Shown here: one piece after another, positions 31,740-39,185 of the stretch
How the letters are laid out: each line of letters begins with the position of its first letter
Position numbering within the stretch: position 1 is the stretch's first letter
NCBI RefSeq assembly: GCF_029945685.1
Contig: NZ_JAQSDA010000020.1
Span: forward strand, 364,044-428,043
Origin: Polaromonas sp.
Lineage (GTDB): Bacteria > Pseudomonadota > Gammaproteobacteria > Burkholderiales > Burkholderiaceae_C
Direction of reading: 5' to 3'
Length of the DNA stretch: 64,000 nucleotides
Notes under the pieces: generated by a model
What the model was told of the DNA's origin: nothing
The model's database searches: none
What the model saw: only the letters and a program-made list of their open reading frames with translations
Position numbers and translations under genes: made by a program

Positions 31740-32852
31740 ATGACCCAGCTCCCCGCCCGTTACGACCACGTTGGCAGTTTTCTGCGCCCCAAATATTTGC
31801 TGGAAGCCCGCGAGCAAAAGGCCAAGGGCGAGATCACGCCCGAGCAGCTGCGCAAGGTGGAAGACAAGGCCATCACCGAGATCGTCAAGTTCCAGGAAGA
31901 CGTGGGCCTGAAAAGCATCACCGACGGAGAGTTCCGCCGCACCTACTTCCACATTGACTTCCTCGAGCAGATCGGCGGCGTGAAAACCGACATCCCGGTC
32001 ACCATCGTGCGGCCCGACGGCACGCAGGAGCTGGCCCCGCCGGTGATGCGCGTGATCGACAAGGTGCGCCACGTCAAGGACATCCAGCTCGCCGACTTCC
32101 AGTACCTCAAGAGCCAGGTGAGCGCGGGCAACACGCCCAAGGTGACCATCCCCTCACCCACCATGCTGCACTTCCGCGGCGGCCGCGCCGGCATCAGCCG
32201 CGAAGCCTACCCCGAGCTCGACCCGCAGTTTTATGACGATGTGGCCAAGGCCTACGGCGACGAGCTGCGCAGCCTGGCCGCCGCCGGCTGCACCTACGTG
32301 CAGATGGACGACACCAACCTCGCCTACCTGTGCGACACCAAGATGCGCGAAGCCGCCCGCCAGCGCGGCGACGACCCCGACGAGCTGCCGCACCGTTACG
32401 CCGGCTTCATCAACAAGGTGGTGGCACAAAAGCCCGCCGGCATGCTGCTGGCCATGCACCTGTGCCGCGGCAACTTCAAGAGCACCCACGCCGCCGCCGG
32501 TAACTACGAACCGGTGGCCGAAGCGCTGCTCAAGGAGATGAACCTTGACGCCTACTTCATGGAGTACGACGACGACCGCTCCGGCGACTTCAAGCCCCTG
32601 CGTTTCCTGCCCAAAGGCAAAACCGTGGTGCTGGGCCTGGTAACCACCAAGTTCGGCACGCTGGAAAGCAAGGACGACCTGAAACGCCGCATCGAGGAAG
32701 CCGCCAAATACGCGCCGCTGGAGCAACTGGCCCTGTCACCGCAGTGCGGCTTTTCCAGCACCGTGCACGGCAACGACATCGCGGTGGAAGCACAGCGCGC
32801 CAAGCTGCGCCTGGTGATCGAGACGGCGCAGGAGGTGTGGGGTTCGGTCTGA
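31740..32852 (+). CDS. MetE-core-like cobalamin-independent methyltransferase
   Basis: The 370-residue protein is half the length of full MetE and equals the C-terminal catalytic barrel only, as in the YxjG/YxjH group. Visible blocks are YDHVGSFLRP, SITDGEFRRTYF and YVQMDDTNLAYL, with probable zinc ligands His and Cys in AMHLCRGNF and a C-terminal Cys in LSPQCGFSS. It may transfer methyl groups to a thiol; the donor is unknown. ATG 31740 follows AAAGGA. It lies downstream of vanB, past a REP hairpin, in the same direction. Confidence 0.8.
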   Translation: MTQLPARYDHVGSFLRPKYLLEAREQKAKGEITPEQLRKVEDKAITEIVKFQEDVGLKSITDGEFRRTYFHIDFLEQIGGVKTDIPVTIVRPDGTQELAPPVMRVIDKVRHVKDIQLADFQYLKSQVSAGNTPKVTIPSPTMLHFRGGRAGISREAYPELDPQFYDDVAKAYGDELRSLAAAGCTYVQMDDTNLAYLCDTKMREAARQRGDDPDELPHRYAGFINKVVAQKPAGMLLAMHLCRGNFKSTHAAAGNYEPVAEALLKEMNLDAYFMEYDDDRSGDFKPLRFLPKGKTVVLGLVTTKFGTLESKDDLKRRIEEAAKYAPLEQLALSPQCGFSSTVHGNDIAVEAQRAKLRLVIETAQEVWGSV

Positions 32853-32880
32853 TCACCTCGCCGACTGCTCAATAAAGAAA

Positions 32881-32911
32881 GGCCGCCGGCGACTGCCGGC
32901 GGCTTTTTTTA
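32881..32911 (+). terminator. Intrinsic terminator after MetE-like gene
   Basis: GCCGCCGGC, loop GACT, GCCGGCGGC and TTTTTTT make a perfect 9-bp stem. Confidence 0.93.
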
Positions 32912-32919
32912 TGCCTAAA

Positions 32920-32970
32920 TCTGGCGCAAGCCCTCAACAAAAAAGCGCAAGCAGCTATATTTTTAGTAGC
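32920..32970 (+). repeat. Comamonadaceae intergenic element, copy 7
   Basis: GCGCAAGCCCTCAACAAAAA, then GCGCAAGCAGCTATATTT and AGTAGC. The first block is degenerate but the second is intact. Confidence 0.75.
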
Positions 32971-32984
32971 GTTGAGGCTTGACC

Positions 32985-33737
32985 CTATGGTTTATTCCGA
33001 GCCCACGCTACGGCATCTGCCACATCTGAATCCTTAAGGCCAAGTCCAGCCAGCTTGGTTCGTCCCCCAAATTGTTCGAGCCTGGCACGCACCAACGGCT
33101 CCCTGTCGGGTTGACTGAGCAAGCCGGCCAACGCGTTGTTGAAATCGGGGTTGGCAAGCAGTTCGGCCACGCACTCCACCACATGCTGGCGTACATCCGT
33201 TGAGGCCTTGGACAGCTCTTGCACCAGCTCTGCACGCCCTTCAACCACGATGAGTATGTCTTACAGGTCGTGGCTGGTGTACACATCATTGCGGCCCCTG
33301 TCATAAAACGCCTCAAATTTGGTTGCCAGTAAGTAAGGCGCAGACAAATGACGCAGCACCAGCCCCGGAGCCACCTCGGTTTGCACTGCAGCGTCAAACC
33401 CTGCGCGGTACCAGCGGTTGGCAAAGCCAAGCCCCTTTTCATCCAGCGGCACCAGATCCAACTGCATGCGCTGCCAGAACCAGCGAAATGGCGGCGTGTT
33501 GTCTTCCATCGTCTGCTTGAAGCCCCGCTGCAACAGTTCGTCGGCCAATGCGTGGTAACCCGCCAGCGTGGCCACTTCCACAATGCCATCGACATGTTCT
33601 GTAGGCCGCACGTCCAGCAGATTGGGGCCAGGCAGTAAAAGACCGGTGGCACATCCACCCACAAAAACCACCCGATCGCACAGCGGCCCCAGTGCTTGGG
33701 CCATGCCTATCAACAAGGCAAGGTTGGGATTAGCCAC
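32985..33737 (-). pseudogene. AbiEii-like nucleotidyltransferase, interrupted by an in-frame stop
   Basis: Two ORFs in the same frame (33261-33737 and 32985-33248) read as one protein of about 250 residues if a TAA at 33261-33263 is ignored: ...YTSHDL*DILIVVEGRAEL. The first part has the GGCATG nucleotide-binding turn and RPTEHVDGIVEV, where family members normally have an acidic DVD-like motif. The loss of one carboxylate plus the stop suggests decay. Expected start is GTG 33737, overlapping the HTH gene stop by 8 bp. It would have been the toxin-like partner of that gene. Confidence 0.7.
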
Positions 33738-34383
33738 GCACAGGCCTTTCCAACGGCTTGGGCGCAGACGGGTCAATCAGCGCCTGCAAACGCTCCATGG
33801 CCATGCCCCGCTCTCTCGCGCGCCCCACGCGCAGAGCGTCAAACAGAGCCAGCATTTCATACAGCCTGGCGTCTTGCATGGCCGCAAACGGCACGCTGGG
33901 GTGCAAGGGCTCTATGCCAATGCCACGCATGGTGCCATTGGGGTGCGGCCACACGTAATCCTCAGACCCCGGCGCGAACACACCCGCAAATGCCGGGGCG
34001 CTGTGGCTTGTGGGCACACCGATGGTGGAAGGCGTCTTGTCGGCTGCAAAAGCGTATTTGGCCCCATGCAGCGCAAACTCAGCCAGCTGGCGCGCGTGGG
34101 GGCGCACCGGGTTGTCGGCAGGAGCATCTTCGCCGCTGACCCGCTTGCGCCGGGCCACGCGGTAAATAGCGGCAGGCTCGTGCACCGCCAGCGCGGCCAC
34201 TTCTGGCGCAAGAGCTTCGTGGTTCTGCGCCAGCAGCCCCGCCTGCAAGCCACGCTTGATGCAGGCGTGCGCCTCAGAGGCACTCAACCCCAGCTCCTGG
34301 GCCAGCCGCGCATATGTCCAGCGCTGATCGCCCCAGGCCACCAGCTTCAGGGCCACCACAAAGTCTTGAGGTTTGAGTTGCAT
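33730..34383 (-). CDS. Winged-helix HTH protein, partner of the nucleotidyltransferase
   Basis: The 217-residue protein starts MQLKPQDFVVALKLVAWGDQRWTYARLAQELGLSASEAHACIKRG, a MarR-like HTH in the first 60 residues. A C-terminal region without a clear domain follows. It overlaps the downstream nucleotidyltransferase by 8 bp, an arrangement seen in AbiEi/AbiEii-type pairs. An 11-bp inverted repeat covers its own start codon, suggesting autoregulation. The region is AT-richer by eye than the flanking catabolic genes, which points to horizontal gain. Confidence 0.7.
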   Translation of the reverse strand: MQLKPQDFVVALKLVAWGDQRWTYARLAQELGLSASEAHACIKRGLQAGLLAQNHEALAPEVAALAVHEPAAIYRVARRKRVSGEDAPADNPVRPHARQLAEFALHGAKYAFAADKTPSTIGVPTSHSAPAFAGVFAPGSEDYVWPHPNGTMRGIGIEPLHPSVPFAAMQDARLYEMLALFDALRVGRARERGMAMERLQALIDPSAPKPLERPVRG

Positions 34384-34423
34384 TAAATTCTATATTCCTG
34401 AATCCAGAATGCAGAATTTAATG
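34381..34423. promoter_or_regulatory. Autoregulatory operator candidate over the HTH gene start
   Basis: CATTAAATTCT and AGAATTTAATG are perfect 11-bp arms separated by 21 bp. Inside lies TTCCTGAATCCAGAA, itself nearly palindromic. The left arm includes the start codon. Confidence 0.6.
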
Positions 34424-34451
34424 GATTTACTTACCCTTGGCAAGCTCGCAT

Positions 34452-34508
34452 CGAAAAAGAGCTCCAGACCAATAACCACGGGCACAAGCAGCTATGTCTT
34501 TAATAGCA
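34452..34508 (+). repeat. Comamonadaceae intergenic element, copy 8
   Basis: AGCTCCAGACCAATAACCAC, then GGCACAAGCAGCTATG and AATAGC. It lies in the 238-bp spacer before the thioredoxin-like gene. The rest of the spacer shows no ORF of its own. Confidence 0.75.
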
Positions 34509-34621
34509 AATCACGCACCGCGCGCGTGCCCGCCGCCCTGCGGCCCCCCCCACCTTGCACCTACCGGGGCTTCCGGCAGTGGCGGCACGGCCCAACAAGG
34601 CCTAGACGATACTCATCCCCC

Positions 34622-35176
34622 ATGCCCACCACCCTGCTCCCCCGCTTCGCCGCGCACCTGCGCAACAACTGGAAAAACCATCTGCTGCAACTGGCCATGC
34701 TGGTGGCGATCGTGGCGGCGGTGCAGGCCTGGCAGACGCGGCATGTGCCGGCCGGGCCGGCACCCGATCTGGCCATCAGCGTCCTGCAGCCCGATGGCAC
34801 AACGATCCCCACCACGCTGGCCCAGTGGCGCCAGGCCCACCCCGGCCAGCCGGTCGCCCTGCACTTCTGGGCGGAATGGTGCCCCATCTGCCGCGCCGAA
34901 GAGAGCAGCATCACCCGGCTGGCGCAGGACTGGCCGGTATTGACGGTGGCCATGCAATCCGGCCCGGCGGCCAAAGTGATGCAGGTGCAGCAACAGCGCC
35001 AGCTGCCCTGGCAAACCGCCGTCGATACGCGCGGCGAGCTGACGCGTGCTTTCGGCTTCCAGTCGGTGCCCTCGTTTGTGGTGATTGACGGCCAAGGCCG
35101 GTTGCGCAGCGCCAGCGCCGGCTACACCACCGAGCTGGGCATGCGTTTTCGCCTGTGGTGGGTCAGGCTGTTCTGA
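34622..35176 (+). CDS. Membrane-anchored thioredoxin-like protein (ScsD/TlpA type)
   Basis: The 184-residue protein has one N-terminal membrane segment (NHLLQLAMLVAIVAAVQAW) followed by a thioredoxin fold with the active site FWAEWCPIC near residues 83-91 and the cis-Pro context SVPSFVVI. It resembles protein disulfide oxidoreductases of the ScsD type, facing the periplasm. Start 34622 is chosen because the earlier part of the track ORF is spacer containing a repeat. Its end overlaps the convergent DUF296 gene by 14 bp. Confidence 0.85.
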   Translation: MPTTLLPRFAAHLRNNWKNHLLQLAMLVAIVAAVQAWQTRHVPAGPAPDLAISVLQPDGTTIPTTLAQWRQAHPGQPVALHFWAEWCPICRAEESSITRLAQDWPVLTVAMQSGPAAKVMQVQQQRQLPWQTAVDTRGELTRAFGFQSVPSFVVIDGQGRLRSASAGYTTELGMRFRLWWVRLF

Positions 35177-35621
35177 GCCCGTCCTCGTCGCCGGCCTGGC
35201 GCCCAGCCTGTGTGATCTGAAGCTCAAGGTAGCCCGTCGCCGCATCCGGCTCGCGCGAGAACTCCCACCCTGGCAACAGCGCCAGCAACACCTCCGCCGT
35301 GGTGCGCACCGTGCAGCCCGGCGCCACATGGCCGCCCAACACTTCGCCACTCGCGGTGGACAGCGCCATGTGCAGGTGCGAGCTGCTGCGCGCGCCCTGC
35401 CCTGCGCCGTTGAACGCCACCGTGCCCGACAGGCTCAGGATTTCCATGTCGCCCGTCAGGCGGCGCGGCTGCTCCGCGCCCGCCAAACGCAGGCCCGCAC
35501 TCGACAGGCTGCCGATGCCCGACAGCACAAACGCCGCGCGGCAGTTGGCGCCGCGCACGGCCGCCTCGATGGCGCTGCGCAAGTCCTGGCCGGGGTTCAG
35601 TCGGATGGGAAGGGTTTGCAT
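35163..35621 (-). CDS. DUF296/PPC-domain protein
   Basis: The 152-residue protein consists of one PPC (DUF296) domain: CRAAFVLSGIGSLSSAGLRL, SSSHLHMALSTASGEVLGGHV and a metal-binding GxHLHM motif. In plants such domains sit in AT-hook proteins; the bacterial role is unclear. It is monocistronic. Confidence 0.85.
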   Translation of the reverse strand: MQTLPIRLNPGQDLRSAIEAAVRGANCRAAFVLSGIGSLSSAGLRLAGAEQPRRLTGDMEILSLSGTVAFNGAGQGARSSSHLHMALSTASGEVLGGHVAPGCTVRTTAEVLLALLPGWEFSREPDAATGYLELQITQAGRQAGDEDGLRTA

Positions 35622-35631
35622 GGTTTTCTCA

Positions 35632-35690
35632 CAAGAAATTGGCCTCCAGCCCTGGCTGCCCTTGCGCAGACAGCTATCAAATCAAGAGCA
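35632..35690 (+). repeat. Comamonadaceae intergenic element, copy 9
   Basis: GGCCTCCAGCCCTGGCTGCC, then CTTGCGCAGACAGCTATCAA and AGAGC. It fills the gap between the DUF296 and MazG-like genes. Confidence 0.75.
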
Positions 35691-35701
35691 AATCGCTGAC
35701 G

Positions 35702-36073
35702 TCACCCGCCCTGCTCCGGGTCGGTGCGGTCCGTGTATTTCTGGCTGGAGCCGCGGGCCCGGTCCACCGGGTACTTCTCGGCATTGACGGCCAACTTCAG
35801 CCGCGCCGCTTCCAGCAGGTCAATCTGCAGCTTGTCGCACAGCTGCAGCAGGTAGAGCAACACATCGGCCGCCTCGGCGGCCACCTCGGCTTTTTTGGGC
35901 GCGGCCAGGTGGCGGCTTTGTTCTTCCGTCAGCCACTGGAAGTGCTCCAGCAGCTCCGCCGCTTCCACCGACAGGGCCGACGCCAGGTTCTTGGGCGAGT
36001 GAAACTGTTCCCAGTCGCGCGCCTGGGCGAAGTCGCGCAGGGACTGGGTCAGGGAAGGAAGGTCGTGGTTCAT
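35702..36073 (-). CDS. MazG-like nucleotide pyrophosphohydrolase
   Basis: The 123-residue all-alpha NTP pyrophosphatase has the EAAELLEHFQWLTEEQ helix and EVAAEAADVLLYLLQLCDKL. Together these supply the ExxE-12-28-ExxD magnesium site. It resembles small dCTPase-like MazG proteins that hydrolyse non-canonical or excess nucleoside triphosphates in the cytoplasm. It lies 25 bp downstream of ccdB and may be co-transcribed with ccdAB. Confidence 0.88.
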   Translation of the reverse strand: MNHDLPSLTQSLRDFAQARDWEQFHSPKNLASALSVEAAELLEHFQWLTEEQSRHLAAPKKAEVAAEAADVLLYLLQLCDKLQIDLLEAARLKLAVNAEKYPVDRARGSSQKYTDRTDPEQGG

Positions 36074-36098
36074 GTCTTGGTATTTCCGGGCCGCGGTA

Positions 36099-36428
36099 TC
36101 AGCCCCAGGAGCGGGTCAGCAGTTCGTCGAGGGCATCGGCAATGGCCTGGCCGTGACCGGACAACGAGCCGGCCTGTTCACCGAGCTGATCGACCGGAAC
36201 CGACACCATGTCGAGCGGATGCAACACCACCTCGACACCTTCCACCTCAAACACCGGGTTCATGCGCGAACCCACGGTGGCCGCCTGGCCGGGCAGCGCC
36301 GTGCGGCGAACCAGCGGCACCACCATGCGCCGGCGATAGCGGTCGAACAAGGAGGACTGAACCACCACCACGAAGGGGATGGCATCCTTGAGCGGGCCCT
36401 TGTTGCGGTGGACGTCGAACTGGGCCAT
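36099..36428 (-). CDS. ccdB: CcdB-family toxin (gyrase poison)
   Basis: The 109-residue protein opens MAQFDVHRNKGPLKDAIPFVVVVQSSLFD and includes RRMVVPLVRR, the standard CcdB fold. CcdB traps DNA gyrase in its cleaved complex. It overlaps the upstream antitoxin gene by one base (TAATG). The CcdB C-terminal Trp-Gly-Ile is represented by RSWG, ending one residue short of the classic form. Confidence 0.9.
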   Translation of the reverse strand: MAQFDVHRNKGPLKDAIPFVVVVQSSLFDRYRRRMVVPLVRRTALPGQAATVGSRMNPVFEVEGVEVVLHPLDMVSVPVDQLGEQAGSLSGHGQAIADALDELLTRSWG

Positions 36429-36688
36429 TACAGCGTGGAGTGTTCGTCGGCAAACGAACCGACGGTGGCATGCACCGCGTTCCAGTCGGCGACGCAGGCA
36501 TCGGCGTGCTGCTGGTGTGCCAGGCGGGCCTGCTGCTGTCGGGTCACATAGTCGGTGAGCAACTCTTCCATGGTGGCGGAAAGATTGCTGGTGTACGTCT
36601 TGGCCTGCGCGACCAGGCCTTCGGTCAAGGTCAGGTTGACCGCGCGTTTGCGGGAGCTCGCAAGGGTGGCGGGAGCTGTGATGGGCAT
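36428..36688 (-). CDS. ccdA: CcdA-family antitoxin
   Basis: The 86-residue protein has an N-terminal ribbon-helix-helix DNA-binding half (KRAVNLTLTEGLVAQAKTYTSNLSATMEELL) and a C-terminal toxin-binding tail that includes WNAVHATVGSFADEHSTL. It neutralises CcdB and represses its own operon, probably at the ATGCGCAT palindrome 25 bp upstream. Confidence 0.88.
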   Translation of the reverse strand: MPITAPATLASSRKRAVNLTLTEGLVAQAKTYTSNLSATMEELLTDYVTRQQQARLAHQQHADACVADWNAVHATVGSFADEHSTL

Positions 36689-36712
36689 GATGAAATCCTC
36701 TCAGCGGTGTTC

Positions 36713-36731
36713 ATGCGCATATTATGCGCAT
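36713..36731. promoter_or_regulatory. ccdAB operator candidate
   Basis: ATGCGCATATTATGCGCAT has two ATGCGCAT half-sites, each itself palindromic, 3 bp apart. This is a suitable target for the ribbon-helix-helix CcdA. It lies in the promoter position of ccdA. Confidence 0.65.
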
Positions 36732-36790
36732 AAAACCTTGCAGGACTATTCAATGCCTGGAAATGACCGCGCACGTAGAAACCATTTACA

Positions 36791-36847
36791 CAAAAAAGTG
36801 GTTGCAGCTCAATAAATGCGGGCGCAAGAAGCTATCAAAACAATAGC
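36791..36847 (+). repeat. Comamonadaceae intergenic element, copy 10
   Basis: GCGGGCGCAAGAAGCTATCA and CAATAGC with a degenerate first block. It occupies the 371-bp gap between ccdA and the hydrolase gene. That gap otherwise shows only the ccd operator and no ORF I trust. Confidence 0.75.
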
Positions 36848-37059
36848 AATCAACCGACTCTCCAACAAGTCGGCAGTCAAACCAATCGGCCGCCGGGCTG
36901 GTTGACTGGTCGGCGTTCGCCGGACGCATCCTTTCATCCGCCCGAAACAGCATCTCGCGCCGCGGCCCGGCCGTTCCGTCGCAAGCCACTCCCGCGCCGG
37001 CCCTGGCGCTCCTAACATCGCGTCCAGTTTCAACCCCATCAACACCCACGGAGCTCACC

Positions 37060-38088
37060 ATGCACTTCTCACCGCACCGAATCACCCTCGCTTTCTGCGG
37101 CCTGCTGCTGACCACGGCCCAGGCCATGGCGGCGCAAGCCGGCTGGCGCCAGATCACCTTTCCAGCCACCACAGCCGACGCCGCGCCCATCGTAGCGGCC
37201 CTGTATTACCCCACGCAGGCGCCCGCCCGCACCATCGCCATGGGGCCGTTTTCGGTGAACGTGGCCATGCAGGCCGCGCCCGAGGCCAAAGTCAAGGGCC
37301 TGATCGTGCTGAGCCACGGCACCGGTGGCAGTGAACTCGCGCACAGCAGCCTGGCCGAGGCGCTGGCGCAGCAGGGCTACCTGGTGGCCGCCTTGCGCCA
37401 CCCCGGCGACAACTGGCAGGACCGCTCCTTGCGCCAGGGCAGCCTGGAGCGTTATGCCACCGAGCGGCCGCGGCAGGTTTCGCGCGTGATCGACGCCTTG
37501 CTGAACGACCCGTTATGGAAGGACCGCATCGCCAGCGACGCCAAGGGGCCACGCGTGGGCGCCATGGGGCATTCGGCCGGTGGTTACACCGTGCTGGCCC
37601 TGGCGGGCGGGCGGGCCGAGCCGGCACGCTTTGACGCGCATTGCAACACCGAGCGCGCCGAGGACCCGATTTTCTGCAACACCGGCAAAGAGCGCGCACC
37701 GGGAACGAGCAATGGCGCCGCAGCGCCGGCCATTCCGACCTTGACCGACACCCGCGTGCGCGCCGTGGTGGCCCTGGCGCCGATGGGGGCCTTGTTCACT
37801 GCCGCTTCGCTGGCGCAAGTCCGCATCCCGGTGGCGGTGTATGAGGCGCAGCAGGACCGTTTTCTGGTGCCGCGCTTCCATGCCGAATGGGTGGCCGCGA
37901 ACGTGCCCGGTGTTGCCATGCACCGCGTGCCCAATGCCTGGCACTTCGCGTTTCAGGACATGCCAACCATGCCCATCCCTTCTGAAGACGGCGACATCGG
38001 CGCCAACCCGCCCGGCTTTGACCGCGCTGCGTTTCTGGGCCAGTTGCAGCGTGAGCTTCCTGCGTTTTTTGACAAGGCCTTGAACTGA
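37060..38088 (+). CDS. Exported alpha/beta hydrolase (dienelactone hydrolase/PAF-acetylhydrolase-like)
   Basis: The 342-residue protein has a signal peptide ending near AMAAQA, an HGTGG oxyanion loop (IVLSHGTGGSELAHSSLAE), the nucleophile elbow GHSAGGY near residue 170 and a late His in NAWHFAF. It is thus a periplasmic serine hydrolase of the dienelactone-hydrolase-like group. The substrate is unknown. ATG 37060 follows GGAG. Confidence 0.85.
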   Translation: MHFSPHRITLAFCGLLLTTAQAMAAQAGWRQITFPATTADAAPIVAALYYPTQAPARTIAMGPFSVNVAMQAAPEAKVKGLIVLSHGTGGSELAHSSLAEALAQQGYLVAALRHPGDNWQDRSLRQGSLERYATERPRQVSRVIDALLNDPLWKDRIASDAKGPRVGAMGHSAGGYTVLALAGGRAEPARFDAHCNTERAEDPIFCNTGKERAPGTSNGAAAPAIPTLTDTRVRAVVALAPMGALFTAASLAQVRIPVAVYEAQQDRFLVPRFHAEWVAANVPGVAMHRVPNAWHFAFQDMPTMPIPSEDGDIGANPPGFDRAAFLGQLQRELPAFFDKALN

Positions 38089-38157
38089 CAGGTACCCTGC
38101 GGCGCCGCGTCCGCCTGTTTGATCTTTTCCAGAGACAGGGCAGTGAATGGGACTGTT

Positions 38158-38194
38158 CTCACCCTCGCCCTTCGGGAGAGGGCCGGGGTGAGGG
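38158..38194. repeat. CCCTCACCC-type REP palindrome
   Basis: CTCACCCTCGCCCTTCGGGA followed by GAGGGCCGGGGTGAGGG forms a long hairpin. A related inverted pair occurs at 45483-45561. It lies between the hydrolase gene and the DUF1801 gene. Confidence 0.8.
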
Positions 38195-38229
38195 CTTGAG
38201 CGTTCCGACTGTCATGATTTTTGAAACGC

Positions 38230-38646
38230 TCAATCGCGTGCGGGCTTGGAGTTCAGCGCCGCGGCGGCGCGTATCAGCGCCTTGAAGGCAGCTTCGTCGA
38301 TGGCATCGCCCTCCCCCAGATCAATCGCGCGCCGGGTGTTGCCTTCCAGGCTGGCATTGAACAGCCTGGCAGGGTCCTGCAGCGAAGCGCCCTTGGGGAA
38401 AGTCAGCTTCACCTTGGCCTTGTAGGTCTCGCCGGTGCAGAGGATGCCGTCACGTGACCAGACCGGCAGGCTCCACTTCCACTCCTCGACCACCGCCGGG
38501 TCGGCCTGGTGGATGAGCGAGCGGACTTTAGCCAGCGTCTTGCCGCGCCAGTCGTCCAGGCTTTTGATTTTTGCGTCGATCAGTTGGGAAGGGGAATCGG
38601 CTGACGCGCCTTCCTTCGGTTTGCCTTGACTGCGTTGACTATTCAT
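38230..38646 (-). CDS. DUF1801-domain protein
   Basis: The 138-residue protein contains LIHQADPAVVEEWKWSLPVWSRDGILC and YKAKVKLTFPKGASLQDPARLFNASL, the core of the small YdhG/DUF1801 family. Its function is unknown. The first ~20 residues are polar and variable. It stands alone before the HEPN/MNT block. Confidence 0.85.
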   Translation of the reverse strand: MNSQRSQGKPKEGASADSPSQLIDAKIKSLDDWRGKTLAKVRSLIHQADPAVVEEWKWSLPVWSRDGILCTGETYKAKVKLTFPKGASLQDPARLFNASLEGNTRRAIDLGEGDAIDEAAFKALIRAAAALNSKPARD

Positions 38647-38733
38647 GTTGGTGCCGCTTTACTCACGGTTGCAAGGTGCTGGCGGTGTGCGCCTTCCAGA
38701 GTTTCCGGACGAGCCCTTTAGTCGTTGTGGTCA

Positions 38734-39183
38734 CTACTTTTCAGCCAAAAATTCGGGGCGATGCGCTTGCAACCATGAAGTTGTTGTTGCAAGCAAATTA
38801 CTTGCCTGCTGAATGCATTCCGCCACCGACGCCGGCTCAATCAGGTTTCCACCGTAGTCGTTGAGGTTGCGCTTTCGACGCAGGGCATCCAGAACCCTCC
38901 ACACTTCAGGCGGCACGCCCATGGTGAGCTCCAATGACTGGATCATGGTCTGATGATGACCAGGGGTTGTCGTTGAAGGGCGATAGCCGTTTGCGCACAA
39001 CCCCACCATGGCACATTGCATGATGGCCTTGTAGGCTGCGTCAAACTGCGTTTCCGCGCTGATAGCTTTCACACCACTATCCGCCACATTTCTGCGGGCG
39101 GCAGCCAGCAAACGGCCAATTTCTGCGGCGCTGGAAACATGCGTGTTGAGCTGATTGACCTTCACCAAGTTGTCGAGACTCAT
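38734..39183 (-). CDS. HEPN-domain protein, partner of MNT nucleotidyltransferase
   Basis: The 149-residue, mostly helical protein starts MSLDNLVKVNQLNTHVSSAAE and contains RRKRNLNDYGG near residue 110. This resembles the catalytic or modified loop of HEPN toxins, though Tyr replaces the usual His of the RxxxxH motif. Start 39183 (ATG) is preferred to the TTG at 39189, which overlaps the upstream stop. It follows the MNT gene by 2 bp, the typical HEPN-MNT toxin-antitoxin order reversed. Assignment rests on gene pairing and this loop. Confidence 0.72.
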   Translation of the reverse strand: MSLDNLVKVNQLNTHVSSAAEIGRLLAAARRNVADSGVKAISAETQFDAAYKAIMQCAMVGLCANGYRPSTTTPGHHQTMIQSLELTMGVPPEVWRVLDALRRKRNLNDYGGNLIEPASVAECIQQASNLLATTTSWLQAHRPEFLAEK

Positions 39184-39185
39184 AT

